Shown: piece by piece, positions 32,828-44,772 of the stretch
Layout of the letters: the number at the start of each line of letters is the position of its first letter
How positions within the stretch are numbered: position 1 is the stretch's first letter
NCBI GenBank assembly: GCA_023078555.1
Contig: CM041201.1
Span: 7,385,172-7,449,171, forward strand
Origin: Ulva prolifera
Lineage: Eukaryota; Chlorophyta; Ulvophyceae; Ulvales; Ulvaceae
DNA length: 64,000 bases
Direction: 5' to 3'
Made by a program: the position numbers and the translations under genes
Notes under the pieces: model-generated
Told to the model about the DNA's origin: nothing
Seen by the model: only the letters and a program-made list of their open reading frames with translations
Databases searched by the model: none

Positions 32828-35800
32828 TCACAACTTCAGAGCAGACGTCGCGTAGCTGCCAATGCAAAGATCCACACGGCGTCGCATATGTACGTGGAAC
32901 ACATGCAAGCACAGGGCGCCGTGGATGAGGAGCCAGGCGGCAGCGCACCAGTACGGCGAGTACCGCAGGAAGTTCGAGACCCTGCTGGTGTAGATGTCAG
33001 CATACCTGCACCCCAGCGCCCCGCTCAGCAGCAGACCATGCCCCGCAGCAAGCCGCATGCATGCATGCATCCTCGCTCCAACCACCACACACACACACGA
33101 CAGATGCAGGCCACACGATGGCAGCGGCCCAGGTCCAGATCCCACATGCACGCAGACGCCGGCACCCTCGAGGGCAGTTGTGTATACAAACACTGCCTTC
33201 ACACACACGCAGCAGCGCCAGGAACGCCGAGCAGTAGCAGTGGAACGTGTGCCCTCATGGCCACTTCTGAGTGCACAACAGTCTGTTTCAGGCACAATCG
33301 CTCTCCTCGCGTCAGCACCATGCATCACGCGGCCCGCCGAAACTGAGCCAAAAGGTGCTGAGCATAATTATATTCAGCACAACGCGAGATCAGCGGCAAT
33401 GATTTTCACGGAAACGACAGATATGTTAATTGAATTCCGGTGGTCCGGATGTAACTTGGCGCGAAACGAATGAGTGATCAGGCAGCATGCACGTCGAGAT
33501 GAGAGTCGAAGTCATGGGATCACGGATTTTGGGGCTGCGAGGTGATAGATGTACTGATTGTGAAGACATGAAACACATATGCTGGTGGATTTGGCAGAGG
33601 CTGCACATGGCAGAACCGACATTGGTGCAGCCCCACAACAGCCTGAAATTAGCATACAAGTGCATTGGGTGCAGTGATGGCGGCCATGAGTACCCAGCAG
33701 GTTCTTACTGAGGCTCAACTGGTCATTTTGGACCCCACTTTTGGCACAAACAGGCCAAACATGCCTCAACTTCAAGGCACCAGCCTTTCCCAGTCACAAA
33801 GCAACCGTATTGGCTGCGGATTGCAGGCGTCAGGAGACCATGTATCTCACTCACCATCTACTGACACTCCCTTCAAGTCGGGCGTCGAAGGGCTAATGTA
33901 AAAAAAAGAGACAGACAAGCCGCCATCACGCAACAGCCACACGCAGAGGCACGGGGTGGTTCCGGTTCGGCCACCGGGCACGCAGCGACGTCGCACAGGT
34001 GCGGGAGCAGCGGCCCGCACTTTTCGATCTGGCGCTGGATCTGCGACTTGTCGTTGACGCCCGCGATCGAGAGGTACCCCCAGCGCTCGCTGAAGGCCGC
34101 CCCGTCCTGCAGCACCAGCGGCGTGATCGCCTGGTCCAGGCGGTCCATGACCGTCAGCAGCTGCGCGAGGTCGGCGCGCACGGCCTCGGCGGACTCGAAG
34201 TGCGGCGCCGCGGCCGCGCGGCCGAACGCCTGCCGCGTGTGCTGCAGCCGCAGCTGGTTGAAGAGGTCGCCGACGAGCTCCTTCTTGCGGAGGAGGTCCT
34301 TGAGCTGGCGCCGGAGCGGCTGGCCGCCGGCGAGGGCGGCGATCTCGTCCTCGAGCTCGCGCAGGATCAGCGCCGTGCGCCATCTGCGCACCACCCGCCG
34401 CACCGTCACCCCATGCGTCACACATGGCGGTCACGCGGGTTGACTCCCAGTCCACGCACCCGCCGCCGTGATAACTACAGAGGAGTAAACAATGAAAGCG
34501 CGCAAGTGGAGCACATGAGCGACCTGCCGTGACCCCCAATCACCTATTCATCGTGAAATCACTTTGCATGCATGCAGCGACAGCGTGAGCGATCGAGCCA
34601 TGGACATCTGCATCACCCCCGGGTGCGCTAGAACGGCAGCCCAAGTGGACGGCAGCTCGCACTCCCCCGGGCAGGCCTGGCGAGGGGGCGGGCACGCACT
34701 GGAAGTTGAGTTTCGCGAGCGCGGCGTCGGTGTAGAGGTGGTCGCCGACGTACAGAAAGGCATCCCCCGAGAGGCCAAACGCCTCCTGCACAAGCCGCGC
34801 CGAGCCGCCCCAGTACAGGCCGCCCTTGCGCACCGTGCGGCACGGCCGCATGTCCCCGGCCTCCGACACGATCTCCGCCATCACCCCGGAGTCCGACCAC
34901 CTGCACACGCGCACGCCGCGTGGCGCTCACGCTCGCACGTCACCCCCACTGCGTTGCTGCCACACCGCCGGTACACCCCTTGCTGACTCCCACCCAGGCG
35001 CGACGCAGACGTTGCGGAGGTGAATCGGTTCTGAGTCAGGTGTGCGTGTGCTTCGTACGCCCGCACCTGGTTGCGGCAGTCACGCTGGGACGCGGCAGCT
35101 AGCACGCACAGCACACGGCGCAGGTGATCGTCACTTCTGGCACAGCCGGGGGCCGCCAGAGCCCTCAGTGTCCCGGTGGACACTTGAGGGGGGCGGACGA
35201 CTCCTCAGCCACAACAGTGCGTACACGGGTCATCCATGAGCCTTGCGGCTGGTGGGGTGCGGGGGCAGGGGGCGCACCAGGCAGGCTTGCTGGCGTTGAC
35301 GTGCACGCAGTCAAAGAGGTCTCGCCACGTCATGCCGTCCGGCAGGAACCTGCACCACACAGCCACCGAGTCGGCCTGGTCGGCAACACCGCAGGCCTCT
35401 TTGGGGGACGCGCTGTGCCGTCACACAGCACACAGCACACGCTACACCAGAGCATCCTCCCCGCGCAGCAGCGGCATTGCAGCAGCTGTGCCGCGCGCGC
35501 AGCTGCCACTCCGATCCCGCCGGCCCGCGGCGAGCGTGGCCGCCCACTGTGGCTTGACGCAGCAAACCAGGCCGCAGCCGTATGCAAGTGATCATGCATG
35601 GAACCCATGCATACGCCTACGAGCAAAGCGCAGAGGAGGCCGCGGAGGGCGCACCGGTTGTAGGCGAAGGACATGAGGCCGTTGGTGTATTGCCAGTCGG
35701 AGTTCGTGATCAGCATCAGCGTCTTGCCGGACTCCTTCATGTCGAGCAGCGCCGCCGGCAGCTCGGGGTCCAGCTCCACGTAGCTGCAGCAGGCTGCCCC

Positions 35801-38800
35801 TCTCGTCAGTCACATGCACTGCCACACGCTGGCCTCCGCGGCGGAGTCATGCGAGCATTCATGCGAGACACGGTCGCATGCATGGCGGCCGCGTCTGGTT
35901 TCAGCATATACAGCGCAGCGTATGCATGATCACACACATGCTCGATATGTGTGCTGGGACAGAATCAGGACTCGAAGTGGTAAAGTGGTCTGCAGCTGCC
36001 CGAAAAAAAAAAAACAGAGCAAAAAACAAACCAAACACGGTTTCCCCGTGGCGTCTGGGGTGGTGGCGAACCGGCGCGGGAGCAGCGCACCTCGCGGGGT
36101 CGGCGATGATGTCCTGCTTGAGGTGGCTCTCGACATGCGTGTGGAACATCGCGGTCTGCACCGCCCGCCACAGCTCTGCGTACGTCTGGATGTGTGAGTG
36201 CGTCTGGATCTCGCCGAGGTCGAACCGGCTCACCAACTGCACCCCGGCGAACGCGTTGCATGCAGCACACGCACATGCACTGCTGATACGCACTGTCGAT
36301 ACAACAAGAGCTTTGCGACACTCTTGCTGGCAGATGGTGCGGGGGGCGGGGGGGGGGGGGCATGCGCCATCGCGGCCGAAACTGTAGCAGGCGAGTTCGA
36401 CCGCCCAGCACGCTGCACGGTGCCGCGGGCAGAGCACACAGCAGCAGCAGCTGCGCCCGCTCGGGGACGGGCCGTGGCTCTGTCGCCGCGCTACCGCATG
36501 CACGCTTTCAACCACACGCACCCATCAGCACGCGGCAACACCACCCGCGCCAGCGCCTCCAACAAACACGGCAGCAGCACAAGCCGCTGCTTACAAGTAG
36601 GAGCCCCCTGTGCACACGGGGGCTCCGTAAAAATGCGACTGCAGCAGCAGCAGGGCCCCCCGGGGGCGGGGGGGGGGGGGGGGGGTGCGCGCCTGCATGA
36701 AGAGGCACCCCTCGGACACGGAGAACAGCGTGTTGAGGAAGCACCAGCGGCCGCCGTCCGCGAGGTGCACGAGGTCGCGGCCGTACTCCTTCTGCACCTC
36801 CAGCGGCGCCAGCATGCGGCCGCCGTGCATCGCGCGCTTCACCAGCCCGAAGCGGTCGACCTTGAGCAGGTTGCCGTTGGCCGCGTCCACGATGAGCCCC
36901 CGCACCGCGATCGCCGGGTCAAACGTGAGGCCGTCGACGGGGATGCCGAGGTCGGCGATCGCTTTGAGGCCTGCACAGCACGCAGCATGTGCGCGTGGGT
37001 TAAGCCTTTGTGTCGGGCGGCTGGTGCCTAGCACGGGGCGGGCGCGAACCGTAGCACTGGAGCAGCCACGGACTCATGCATGCGATCACCGGCTGTCGTG
37101 GCAGCCCTGGTGAGCGGCACGCACGGCTGGACGTGGCCAGAGGGTCGAGCCCGAGCCGGCGTGGCCCCACTGGCATGCATCGTACATTCCATGTGGGCCG
37201 CAAGGGGGTGGGGGAGAGGGCGTACCGTACTGGTAGGCCTTGCCCTCCCAAGCCTGCACGTTGTACTCCACGAGCGTGTAGTCCATGTCGAAGCCGATCG
37301 CGCGGATGGAGCGCAGGTTGAGCGTGCGGTTGCAGAACACGGAGCGCGCGGGGTCGTCGTGCGGGTGCTGCGCGCACGCCCCCATCTCATGCACCGCCGC
37401 CTGCAGTGCACAGCCGCCACGCATCAGGGCCCGGCGGTGGCCGCAGCCGCACATGAGACCACCACAGGCGTCACAGGCCACCATGCGTGCGCGCAGCAGT
37501 GCCGAGTACAGGCCGGGCGCTGTGGCAGCCCAGTGGCATGGCTCGACTGGGTTGCCGCGAACGCTCGGTCGACGGTCGCCAATGCTCAGACTAGGACCCC
37601 GCTTTTGTGGAAATGCAGTGGAATCGCGGACATGTCAATGGATTGCGGCAGGTGCGGCGATGCAGTCAGAAAATAAACACAGCTCGCTGATGCACATGAG
37701 GGGTACACGGCGGCGAACCCGCAGGTCAACCAGGACACAAGCGGGGGTGGGCGAGCGGGGGGGGGAGCACGCACATTGACGGTGCTCTTGACTTCCTCCA
37801 CCGGTACATGCAGGATGTCGTCGAGGTGCTGGAGGCCCAGCAGTGGAACGACGCCGTCCGAGCGCAGCTGCTTCAGCAGGCGCATGTTTCCGTAGGTGGA
37901 CTCGCCGAGAACATCGACCTGCGGGAGAGTCACGGTGCTTGGGTCAGGTGGCCCTGGGTTGTCTGGGTAGCGATGTTATACACTACACGGCCGTGCCCAC
38001 GTAGTGCTCGTACACGGCCGTACGAGCACTACGTGGGCACGGCCTGTCAAGTGGCAGTCAACTCGGCTAGCGCTCGTTGCTGAGACACTGCCAGCATGGT
38101 GTGCTTGGAGTGCAAGAGGCACCACGGGGCCGGGTCTTCATCGAGTGCAGCACATACGCAACAGGTGCATGCTGGACATGACTGGAGTACTGTCTCGCTT
38201 GATGCCGATTCTGAAGGCGTATGGCGTGTTATCACATAATGCATGGGCATCTCGGACTGTGCACAACGGAAGATCCCCAGCAATGGAAGCGTCGCTGGGC
38301 AATCTCGACAGCGCTGGTTCGCGCGAAAGACTACCAGAATCGCGATGTACTGGCTGATCATGCCGGGCGACATCTGTACAAAGCCAGTTCACGCTGAGCG
38401 TGACATGCGCACATGGCATTCACCAGTCCGGGTGATCGCAGTCCTTGCAACATCGCTCTCGAACTCAGAAAAGCAATGGCGGACTCAGGCATGAGGAAGT
38501 CCTTCACACCGAGTCTCCGTCCTGTGAGGTCTTGGTTGCCAGAGCGGTGTCGGCAGCGAACGCAAACGCGTCGTTGTCTTTACCTGTATCACGGATTTCA
38601 AAATCTTGTTTCGAAGATGCAGGACCTGAAGGAGCCCCATTTGTGTTTCTTCTCTTCCACATCGCCCGGACTGGCCGGCTTAAAGGTGGACGATTCCGAC
38701 GTGGCCTCGCGACGCTCCCGGATGCGAACGACTGTGCAGGCATTGGACTGGAGAGACAACACGAAAGAATAGAGAGACATGAAATTCCGCGGGGGATCCT

Positions 38801-38929
38801 CAAGTGCGCATCGTCTCTGTGAAATTTGAAAGCGGGCGCGCAGCGAGAGCCAGCTTGCTTGAGAGGCCCCGGTTGCAGGCGTCCTGGACATAGCGAAGAC
38901 GCCATGCGGGTCATGGTGAGACTACGCAT
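32828..38929 (-). CDS. HAD superfamily IG 5'-nucleotidase-type protein (NT5C2/NT5DC family)
   Basis: Predicted nucleotidase-family hydrolase; substrate unknown. Exons that join in phase: 37918-37775, 37400-37226, 36970-36693, 36236-36091, 35783-35655, 35349-35278, 34900-34700, 34383-34021 and 33005-32828, encoding about 560 aa. Landmarks are the catalytic motif GFDMDYTLVEYN, DPAIAVRGLIVD, KVDRFGLVKRAMHGG, LMLITNSDWQYTN, FLPDGMTWRDLFD, GGLYWGGSARL, YVGDHLYTD and RTALILRELEDE. A likely first exon, 38929-38510, is in phase and has a basic, Ser-rich start like an organelle transit peptide; that part is tentative. The last exon (YADIYTSRVSNFLRYSP) is separated by a 1.0 kb intron and ends in a hydrophobic tail unlike the family. 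The donor at 36692 appears to be GC. Confidence 0.88.
37989..38044. repeat. Perfect 25-bp inverted repeat with 6-base loop
   Basis: The arms 37989-38013 and 38020-38044 are exact reverse complements around ACGGCC. The right arm starts GTACGAGCACTACGTGGGCA. It lies in the proposed first intron of the HAD-IG gene, so the pre-mRNA could form a strong hairpin. Confidence 0.95.
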
Positions 38930-39037
38930 GAGATGCTTTGCTTAGCTACAGGCTGCCACAAATGTTGCATGCGTCGGATCTCCGTTCGGTCCAAGCGATG
39001 AATCCAGCGAATTTGTGGCTTGGGGTAGTCATTGTCA

Positions 39038-40080
39038 GTTGCCAAACTGCTGTCGCAGCGACACCGGATATACTCCACGCGAAAAGATTCGGAATCAAGC
39101 GATGAACCAATCGACAAAACCTGGGAGACATCCACAAGCCTGAAAGTTCACGGGCCACCTTCTGCACCCGTCGTGTCGACACTTGTCACCAGGAAAGTCA
39201 AGCATGTGCTTTCATGGAAACCCAGTGAGTACTGCGGATCCGCATCATAAATGCTCTCGTCGGGCACACTGTGCATGTGAGGTCTGCGCGCTCTGTCACC
39301 GTGCGCCGTGCATCTAAGCTCAACATGACCACAGGTGCACCCGGTCATGTGGCTCTGGAGGGACTCTCACTGCTTGTTCTGTCGGATCCACATGTCCGCA
39401 CACAGGGTCGTATGAGACATCAGTTCTGTCCGAAAGTCTCTGCAGACCCAATGTTCACACTTGCTTTCGCGATGATTGCAGCGACTGTGGCAGTCACATT
39501 GAATGTGAATTGCTGTGCTGTAGTAAGCTAGACCTGGTATGTCAGGAAACATTCACACTGGAGCCGGAAGACTGATTGTCCAGGGCTACACAAGTCCGAA
39601 AGGAAGCTACTGTGTCAACACGCCAGTCTATCACTCCACATTGGATGCAGATACAGTCAAGCAGAACATCTGCATACCTGTGTGCATCACGCAGAACGGT
39701 TGAATGATAAAATCCTGCCCTAGCTGGCAGTGCGGTCTCGGTCCGGCCTTGTCCAGACTTTGTCATGTCCAGACGTCGTTTGTCGCATTGCCTGTGCACT
39801 ATTGATGCATGTGACAGAATGTTCGGCACACAACTTGCTTTGCTGTCGTGGAGAGCTTCTGCTGCCAGCGGCAGCATCAGTGGTGCATCGAGGACCTCGG
39901 TTTGAGGTGGCAGCGGTGAAAGATGTGAGTTGCTTTCTGGTGATCGATGAAGCCTGTGGCCTGCACTGCGCACGTGTGCAAAGTGCAGGCGAGGCCCTGC
40001 AGCTGACCGGTCCAACCTGGTTGATTGAGGCACTGCCAGTATCAGCACTACAGCTAGAGAGTAGCTTGCTAAGGAGGTGA
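39038..40080 (+). CDS. Possible BRCT-like protein fragment, weak
   Basis: Not firmly recognised. The last segment, ending at the stop near 40080, reads VSCFLVIDEACGLHCARVQ and then LTGPTWLIEALPVS, which resembles the second half of a BRCT domain (hydrophobic strand, then a Trp in the last helix). Upstream segments that could splice to it are 39038-39224, with a good donor CCCA-gtgagt, and 39335 onward with VALEGLSLLVLSD. The middle joints are unresolved and no start codon is certain. An overlapping minus-strand frame (40208-39720) is Ser/Thr/Arg-rich and probably a shadow. Confidence 0.3.
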
Positions 40081-41180
40081 GTGAATCGGTTGCTGTCTTG
40101 CCCTGCTGAATGGCAGGCAGGTAGGAGAGATGGCAGGCAGGACAGGCGGGATGTAGATGGGCGATTTGCAGGCGCTGGCCGGTGCAGCAGACCCGTCATT
40201 TTGTCCATACAGAACCATCCATCTGGTAGCGCTTTTACCAGGAGGTTGTGGGATCGTGTGAACGCTGACGTTTGTGTGTCAGGCAGAATGACCGCTGCGC
40301 CAGTTGCATTGATTGTGTGGTCATGGTCCTCCGAGCACGGCTCTGCAGTGCAGTTTGGTCCACATTCCGTCAGTGTTTAGTTGCACTGCTTTTTGGTTGC
40401 TGTTGGAGTTGGAAGGCGCCACCAGGATCATCGATGTGTGGTAGCAGTCTCTGCTCATCACCCTGGCTAGCTGTCACACGGTCGTGATGCAGCCGGACCG
40501 CCTGTGTCAGCTTGCAAAGTCGTGCTATAGCAGCACGTTCCTCCACGCAGACGAGTCGGCCGGAAAGCAACGTGGCCGATTCTCGTTTGAAGCACTTGAA
40601 CAGCCTGATCAGCCAGTCCAGCAGAAGGTGACGTAATTGTCACTGTGTGCCTTCGAAAGACAAACCTCGATTCAGTGCTCTTGTGAAACGGCTAATGTGA
40701 TGCTTACAGATGGCTGTAGCATGCTCGTTTCTGCGGCCCTCTTGAAAGCGCGGCGAGCAGTTGACATCTTGGCCATGCAATCGCAACCGCGCGTGGCGAT
40801 CACCCCGGCTGACACGCGGCACAAGCCATGTGGCCTTTCCTGCAGACACGAGGCCTCGCGAGGCCAACAGGTAGGCGATAGGACGAGCACAATTGGAATG
40901 ATGCCCTCGTGCGGCAAGTGGTGCCAGTAGCCGTGGTGTTGCGAAAGCGTTCAAGCAACCGCACTGCGATCTTGTCTATCCCGGTGCATGTACATCGAAA
41001 CGCAAGGCTAAACAGAACGATCTATCAGTATCTAGTACCCTTGTTGTTGATGGCCTTAGCTTACCTCCTTCCCGATGTATCCTCGTTCTGTTCTAGGCAT
41101 ACCAAGCGATAACGGGTGACAGCGATCACCACGGCATTGCAGCCGTCCAGAAGCGCAGCGCGCTGATCCCAATTTCCAGC
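40081..41180. other. Gene-free stretch before the TFxP-repeat gene
   Basis: About 1.1 kb. Open frames on both strands (for example 40954-40640 minus) have no recognisable features. It presumably includes the promoter of the gene starting at 41181. Confidence 0.45.
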
Positions 41181-44100
41181 ATGGAAACTCCAGCAATGTT
41201 ACGTGAGGCGCCTAGTCCGGCCGTCAGCACACCGTATGAGCGGGAAGTCGTGCTGCTAACAACGGTCGACATTGCGCCCGGATACTCGCAGATAATCAAG
41301 TTGAGGCGGGGAGATAGCGCTTATAACGCAGCTCGGCAGTTTTGTAGAGCTCACGGGCTACCTGACTCTGTTGTAGGGGCCCTTGAGGCTCACTTGCAGT
41401 CCCACCTAGACCATGCAGCAGTGCGATTCCTCGTGCTTATATCCACGGCTCCAGTGCACATCACAGTCCATAAGTACATGCTTCTGGTGAGCTGTAGGAC
41501 TCCTCCACCGCTTTGCCAACATCACTCGGAGCTTTGCCTGGTCAGCATCATCCAGGTGCCCCAGTGCAAGCCTCTAAGCCAGGTGCCAAGAGTAAAGGCA
41601 AAGTGAAGAAACGATCCTCAAATGGAGATCAGGTGACAGTCTTCGACCGCTTGTATCAGCTGGCGAAGGAGAGGGCTGAATCGGAGCAGGAGCATCAAGC
41701 AACCAGCATCCAGCCACGCCCAAAGGAGGTATGCTACCCTTGCAGAGACATGCATAAGCACTTGCATGGTGGCACAGGAATTTTCAGGGCTGGAGACACG
41801 TGTCATGCAGACCTCTTCGTCTCAGCAGCACTTAAGGGGTGAGTATGCTAACTATGGAGAGTTCTTGTACATTGAAGGCCTTGCAAACATGGAGCACCGC
41901 CGTCAGAAGGCACAGCATGTGACCCAGGAGCTGCAAGAGCAGGAACTGCAGGGAGCAACTTTCCGTCCAGAGATCCTTGAGAAGTCCCGGTCGATGCAGT
42001 CACATGTCCATGTTCCAGTGTGGCAGCGCTTGGGCAGGCACAGCCGCACGACATCAGCTGCGAAACGCCGTGCCATCTACCAAGCTGATCGAGAGCGAGA
42101 AAACCTCACCGAGTGCACTTTCAAGCCCAAGGTGCGCCCTGCATGTTGCACATCAGCATGATCCTTTTTTCGCTTCAAGCCGGTGCCGGACGATCCCAAA
42201 GGCAAGGCATCTCGCCGGATGCAGCAGGCATGTGCCAAAAAAAAGCGCTACCTTCAACCTGCACCATGGTGGCCAGGTAACCTGTGTCATACCACTGTAC
42301 TTCTCCACCGAGCCACAAAATGCAGTCAAAAGGTGCTTGCACAGCAGCCTTCTGGTCGTTGGCTTCTCTACTACGGCCGCCTCAGCCTGTGGGCGTCAAG
42401 AACCAGTAGCGCCTAGGTAGCTGCAACTCCTCATCACGGGGATGCTCCAGCCTGGCCATCGCGGGTGGCGTATGACCCCACCCCGCCTGCTGCAGATCAA
42501 CGGCCGCAGCAGCGACATGATGTCACAGCGGCAAGAGGTCCTCAAGCAGCTGCGCATCTCCCCATACGAGAAGCTGTACCAGGACGCTGAGGTGCGGAGG
42601 CGGAAGATGGAGCAGAAGGAGGCCTCGGAGGACCACCTCGCCCCCTCCACCCGGCCCCTCCCGCGCCCCGGCAGCGCAAGGCCGCTCAGCTGCTCCGCCA
42701 GCCGCGTGCCCTCCGAGAGCTCCTTCGACCTGCACTCGATGTGCTCTCTGCCGGCGTCGGACCGCCTGCATGCGTACCACCTCAGGAAAGAGGTGGGTCC
42801 GCCCGCGCTTCAGAGACGCTGGAGCTGCTGCAAGCTGGTTTGACAGAGCCCCCTGCAGTGGTTCCACACCCCTGGTGCATCTCAGCGCCGAGCTCGGCCG
42901 AGTGCTGATGTGAGGGTGGTCAATTTCCTGTGACTGTCTCCTCCGCCGCAGCGGCGGCATGCATTGACGGCCATGCCAGTGGGACAGTCCGGCCGGCCGT
43001 GAAGACAGCAGGATTCATGCCGTGCAGGCGAAGCTGAGCAAGGCGAGGGAGGCGCCGCTGCGTGACGCGGACGGCGTGCCGTTGTTCACGCCGCGCACCG
43101 GCCGCGCGCCCGTCGCGGACGCGCGCGCCGCGGCCGGCGTGCCGGTGTGGGAGATGCTCTACTCCCGCCGCAACGAGGCCCGGGACCGGCGGCACCAGCT
43201 GGAGCGGCAGCTGGTGGATGAGAGCCGGCGCAGCCGCACGGCGCCGCGCGTCAACAAGCGCAGCGAGGTCCTCTTGCACAACCTGCAGCAGCGGCGGTTC
43301 CTGCAGATCTTCGAGTTTCTCGACCAGCCGCAGCGCGGCACGCTCGACCTCCTCGAGACGGTGCTGAGTGACTCGCCGGAGTTTGCGGCGCTGTCGAGCG
43401 AGATCCGGGCGGACCTCGAGGCCGCGGCGCTGCATCTGTGCGTTGCGCGGGGGCTATGCGGCGCGGTGGAGGTGGGGGGGGGGGGAGGACGGGCAGCGCG
43501 CGCGGCTCATGCATGCGCACACCGTGCTCGCGGAGCGGTGCACGCTCGGGGACCCCGTCGCGACTGAGACGCTGGTCGGGGAGGAGGAGTTTCAGGAGGT
43601 GATGGCGCGGGTGGTGGAGGCGGTGCCGCGCGTGCCGCCGCGCACGTACCTGCTGCCTGACCTGCGCATGAACACGGGTGAGGCGGACCTGACGTTCCAG
43701 CCGGTGATCAACGGGAAGTCGGTGGAGATGGCGCTGCAGCGCTGGCCGGACCGGGCGGGTCCGGTGTATGAGCACTTGCATGACCACGCCAAGACAGTAC
43801 AGGTGCGACTCCCGGGGAGGGCGCAGTAGGGGGCTTCCCATCATGCCATTGTGTGTGCCTGCCGCGGCAGAGCTAGTCTCTGGGCGCAGTGCCCACGCAC
43901 TGGCTCTGAGCTACGCCCCGGACAATAACGGGCGCTTGGATAGGTGTGGCTGCGCATCATCCCCGCAATTGCTGCTGTTCTGGTCTGTCTCTGTGCGTGA
44001 TGTGGCTTAGATGAGGTGGTGGTGGTGTAGAACCACAGAGAGTCGAAGCAGCGAGCCAGGGAGGTGGAGGAGCTGTCGAGATGCACGTTCCAGCCCGAGC

Positions 44101-44345
44101 TCATCAGCACGCAGAGCCATGGCCGCCACCGTACTGTGCACATGGCGGACGGCCCCCCGGGCTCACCTTCGTGGCACACCAAATCGGAAATGAATTATAT
44201 GGAGCCAGGCACAGCAGAGGGTGCGTTCTTTGCAGCCCTTGGTGCCGCCCTGTGTCTCAGTCTTCTGTTTTGTTTTTCACTACTCAGGGCGAAATTGTTG
44301 ACTGATTCGCTACGTGTGCAGGGTCGCTGTGTTCGCAGTCATTAA
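41181..44345 (+). CDS. Protein with repeated TFxP motifs and EF-hand-like segment, function unknown
   Basis: Not assigned to a named family. Exons in frame: 41181-41420, 41546-41728, 41811-42131, 42180-42276 (tentative), about 42497-42792, 43028-43465, 43497-43802 and 44043 to near 44305-44345. The N-terminal 70 residues form a compact-looking domain (PGYSQIIKLRRGDSAYNAA). Later segments are rich in Glu, Arg and Gln and repeat a motif of aromatic-x-Pro after Thr: GATFRPEI, ECTFKPK, DLTFQPVI and RCTFQPEL. FLQIFEFLDQPQRGTLDLLE resembles a degenerate EF-hand. Similar TFxP repeats occur in many flagellate-specific proteins of protists, so a ciliary role is plausible but only inferred. The exon 4/5 joint is not solved, and the exon 6/7 joint is a 31-nt intron with a G run. 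Confidence 0.7.
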
Positions 44346-44772
44346 TGGACATCGCAAACGGACTGGAGCACTTTGAGCTTGCAGATGCAGAAGAACGTAA
44401 CAGTGCAATTCCGTGCGGTGGGCAGCAGAGCGTTCGTGAGGCTAGGTAGTTGCAGAACAGGCAGACCTGCAACGTGATTGATTATATTTGCAGGCCACAG
44501 TCTGATGGAAATCTCTGCATTTATGCTGAGGTGTCACCTGCGGCATGTTGCGGAGTTTTCAGCAGGCATATCATTCTGTGAGTGGGTTTCATGTAATAGC
44601 TCCCCCGCGCCAGGCAATGGTTTCCCAGCCGAGCTTGTTCGTGGGTAGCACCGTGCATTTTGGTGTCCCGATTGCACACAACATGGACTAAACTTGCAGC
44701 TCATTGGATCTGCTACAAAAGCTGATGTGGCAGAATTGCAATTACTCATATTCCTTCAGGTTGCACAGGAGA
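44346..44772. other. Convergent intergenic region between the TFxP gene and IFT27
   Basis: About 430 bases between convergent 3' ends. No gene seen. A TGTAA at about 44592 could serve the upstream plus-strand gene. Confidence 0.4.

Noticed and set aside
36001-36040. A-rich tract (run of about 12 A and neighbouring AAAAAC) as a poly(A) tail of a retrocopy
   Set aside because: It sits in an intron of the HAD-IG gene with no source-gene similarity before it and no visible target duplication.
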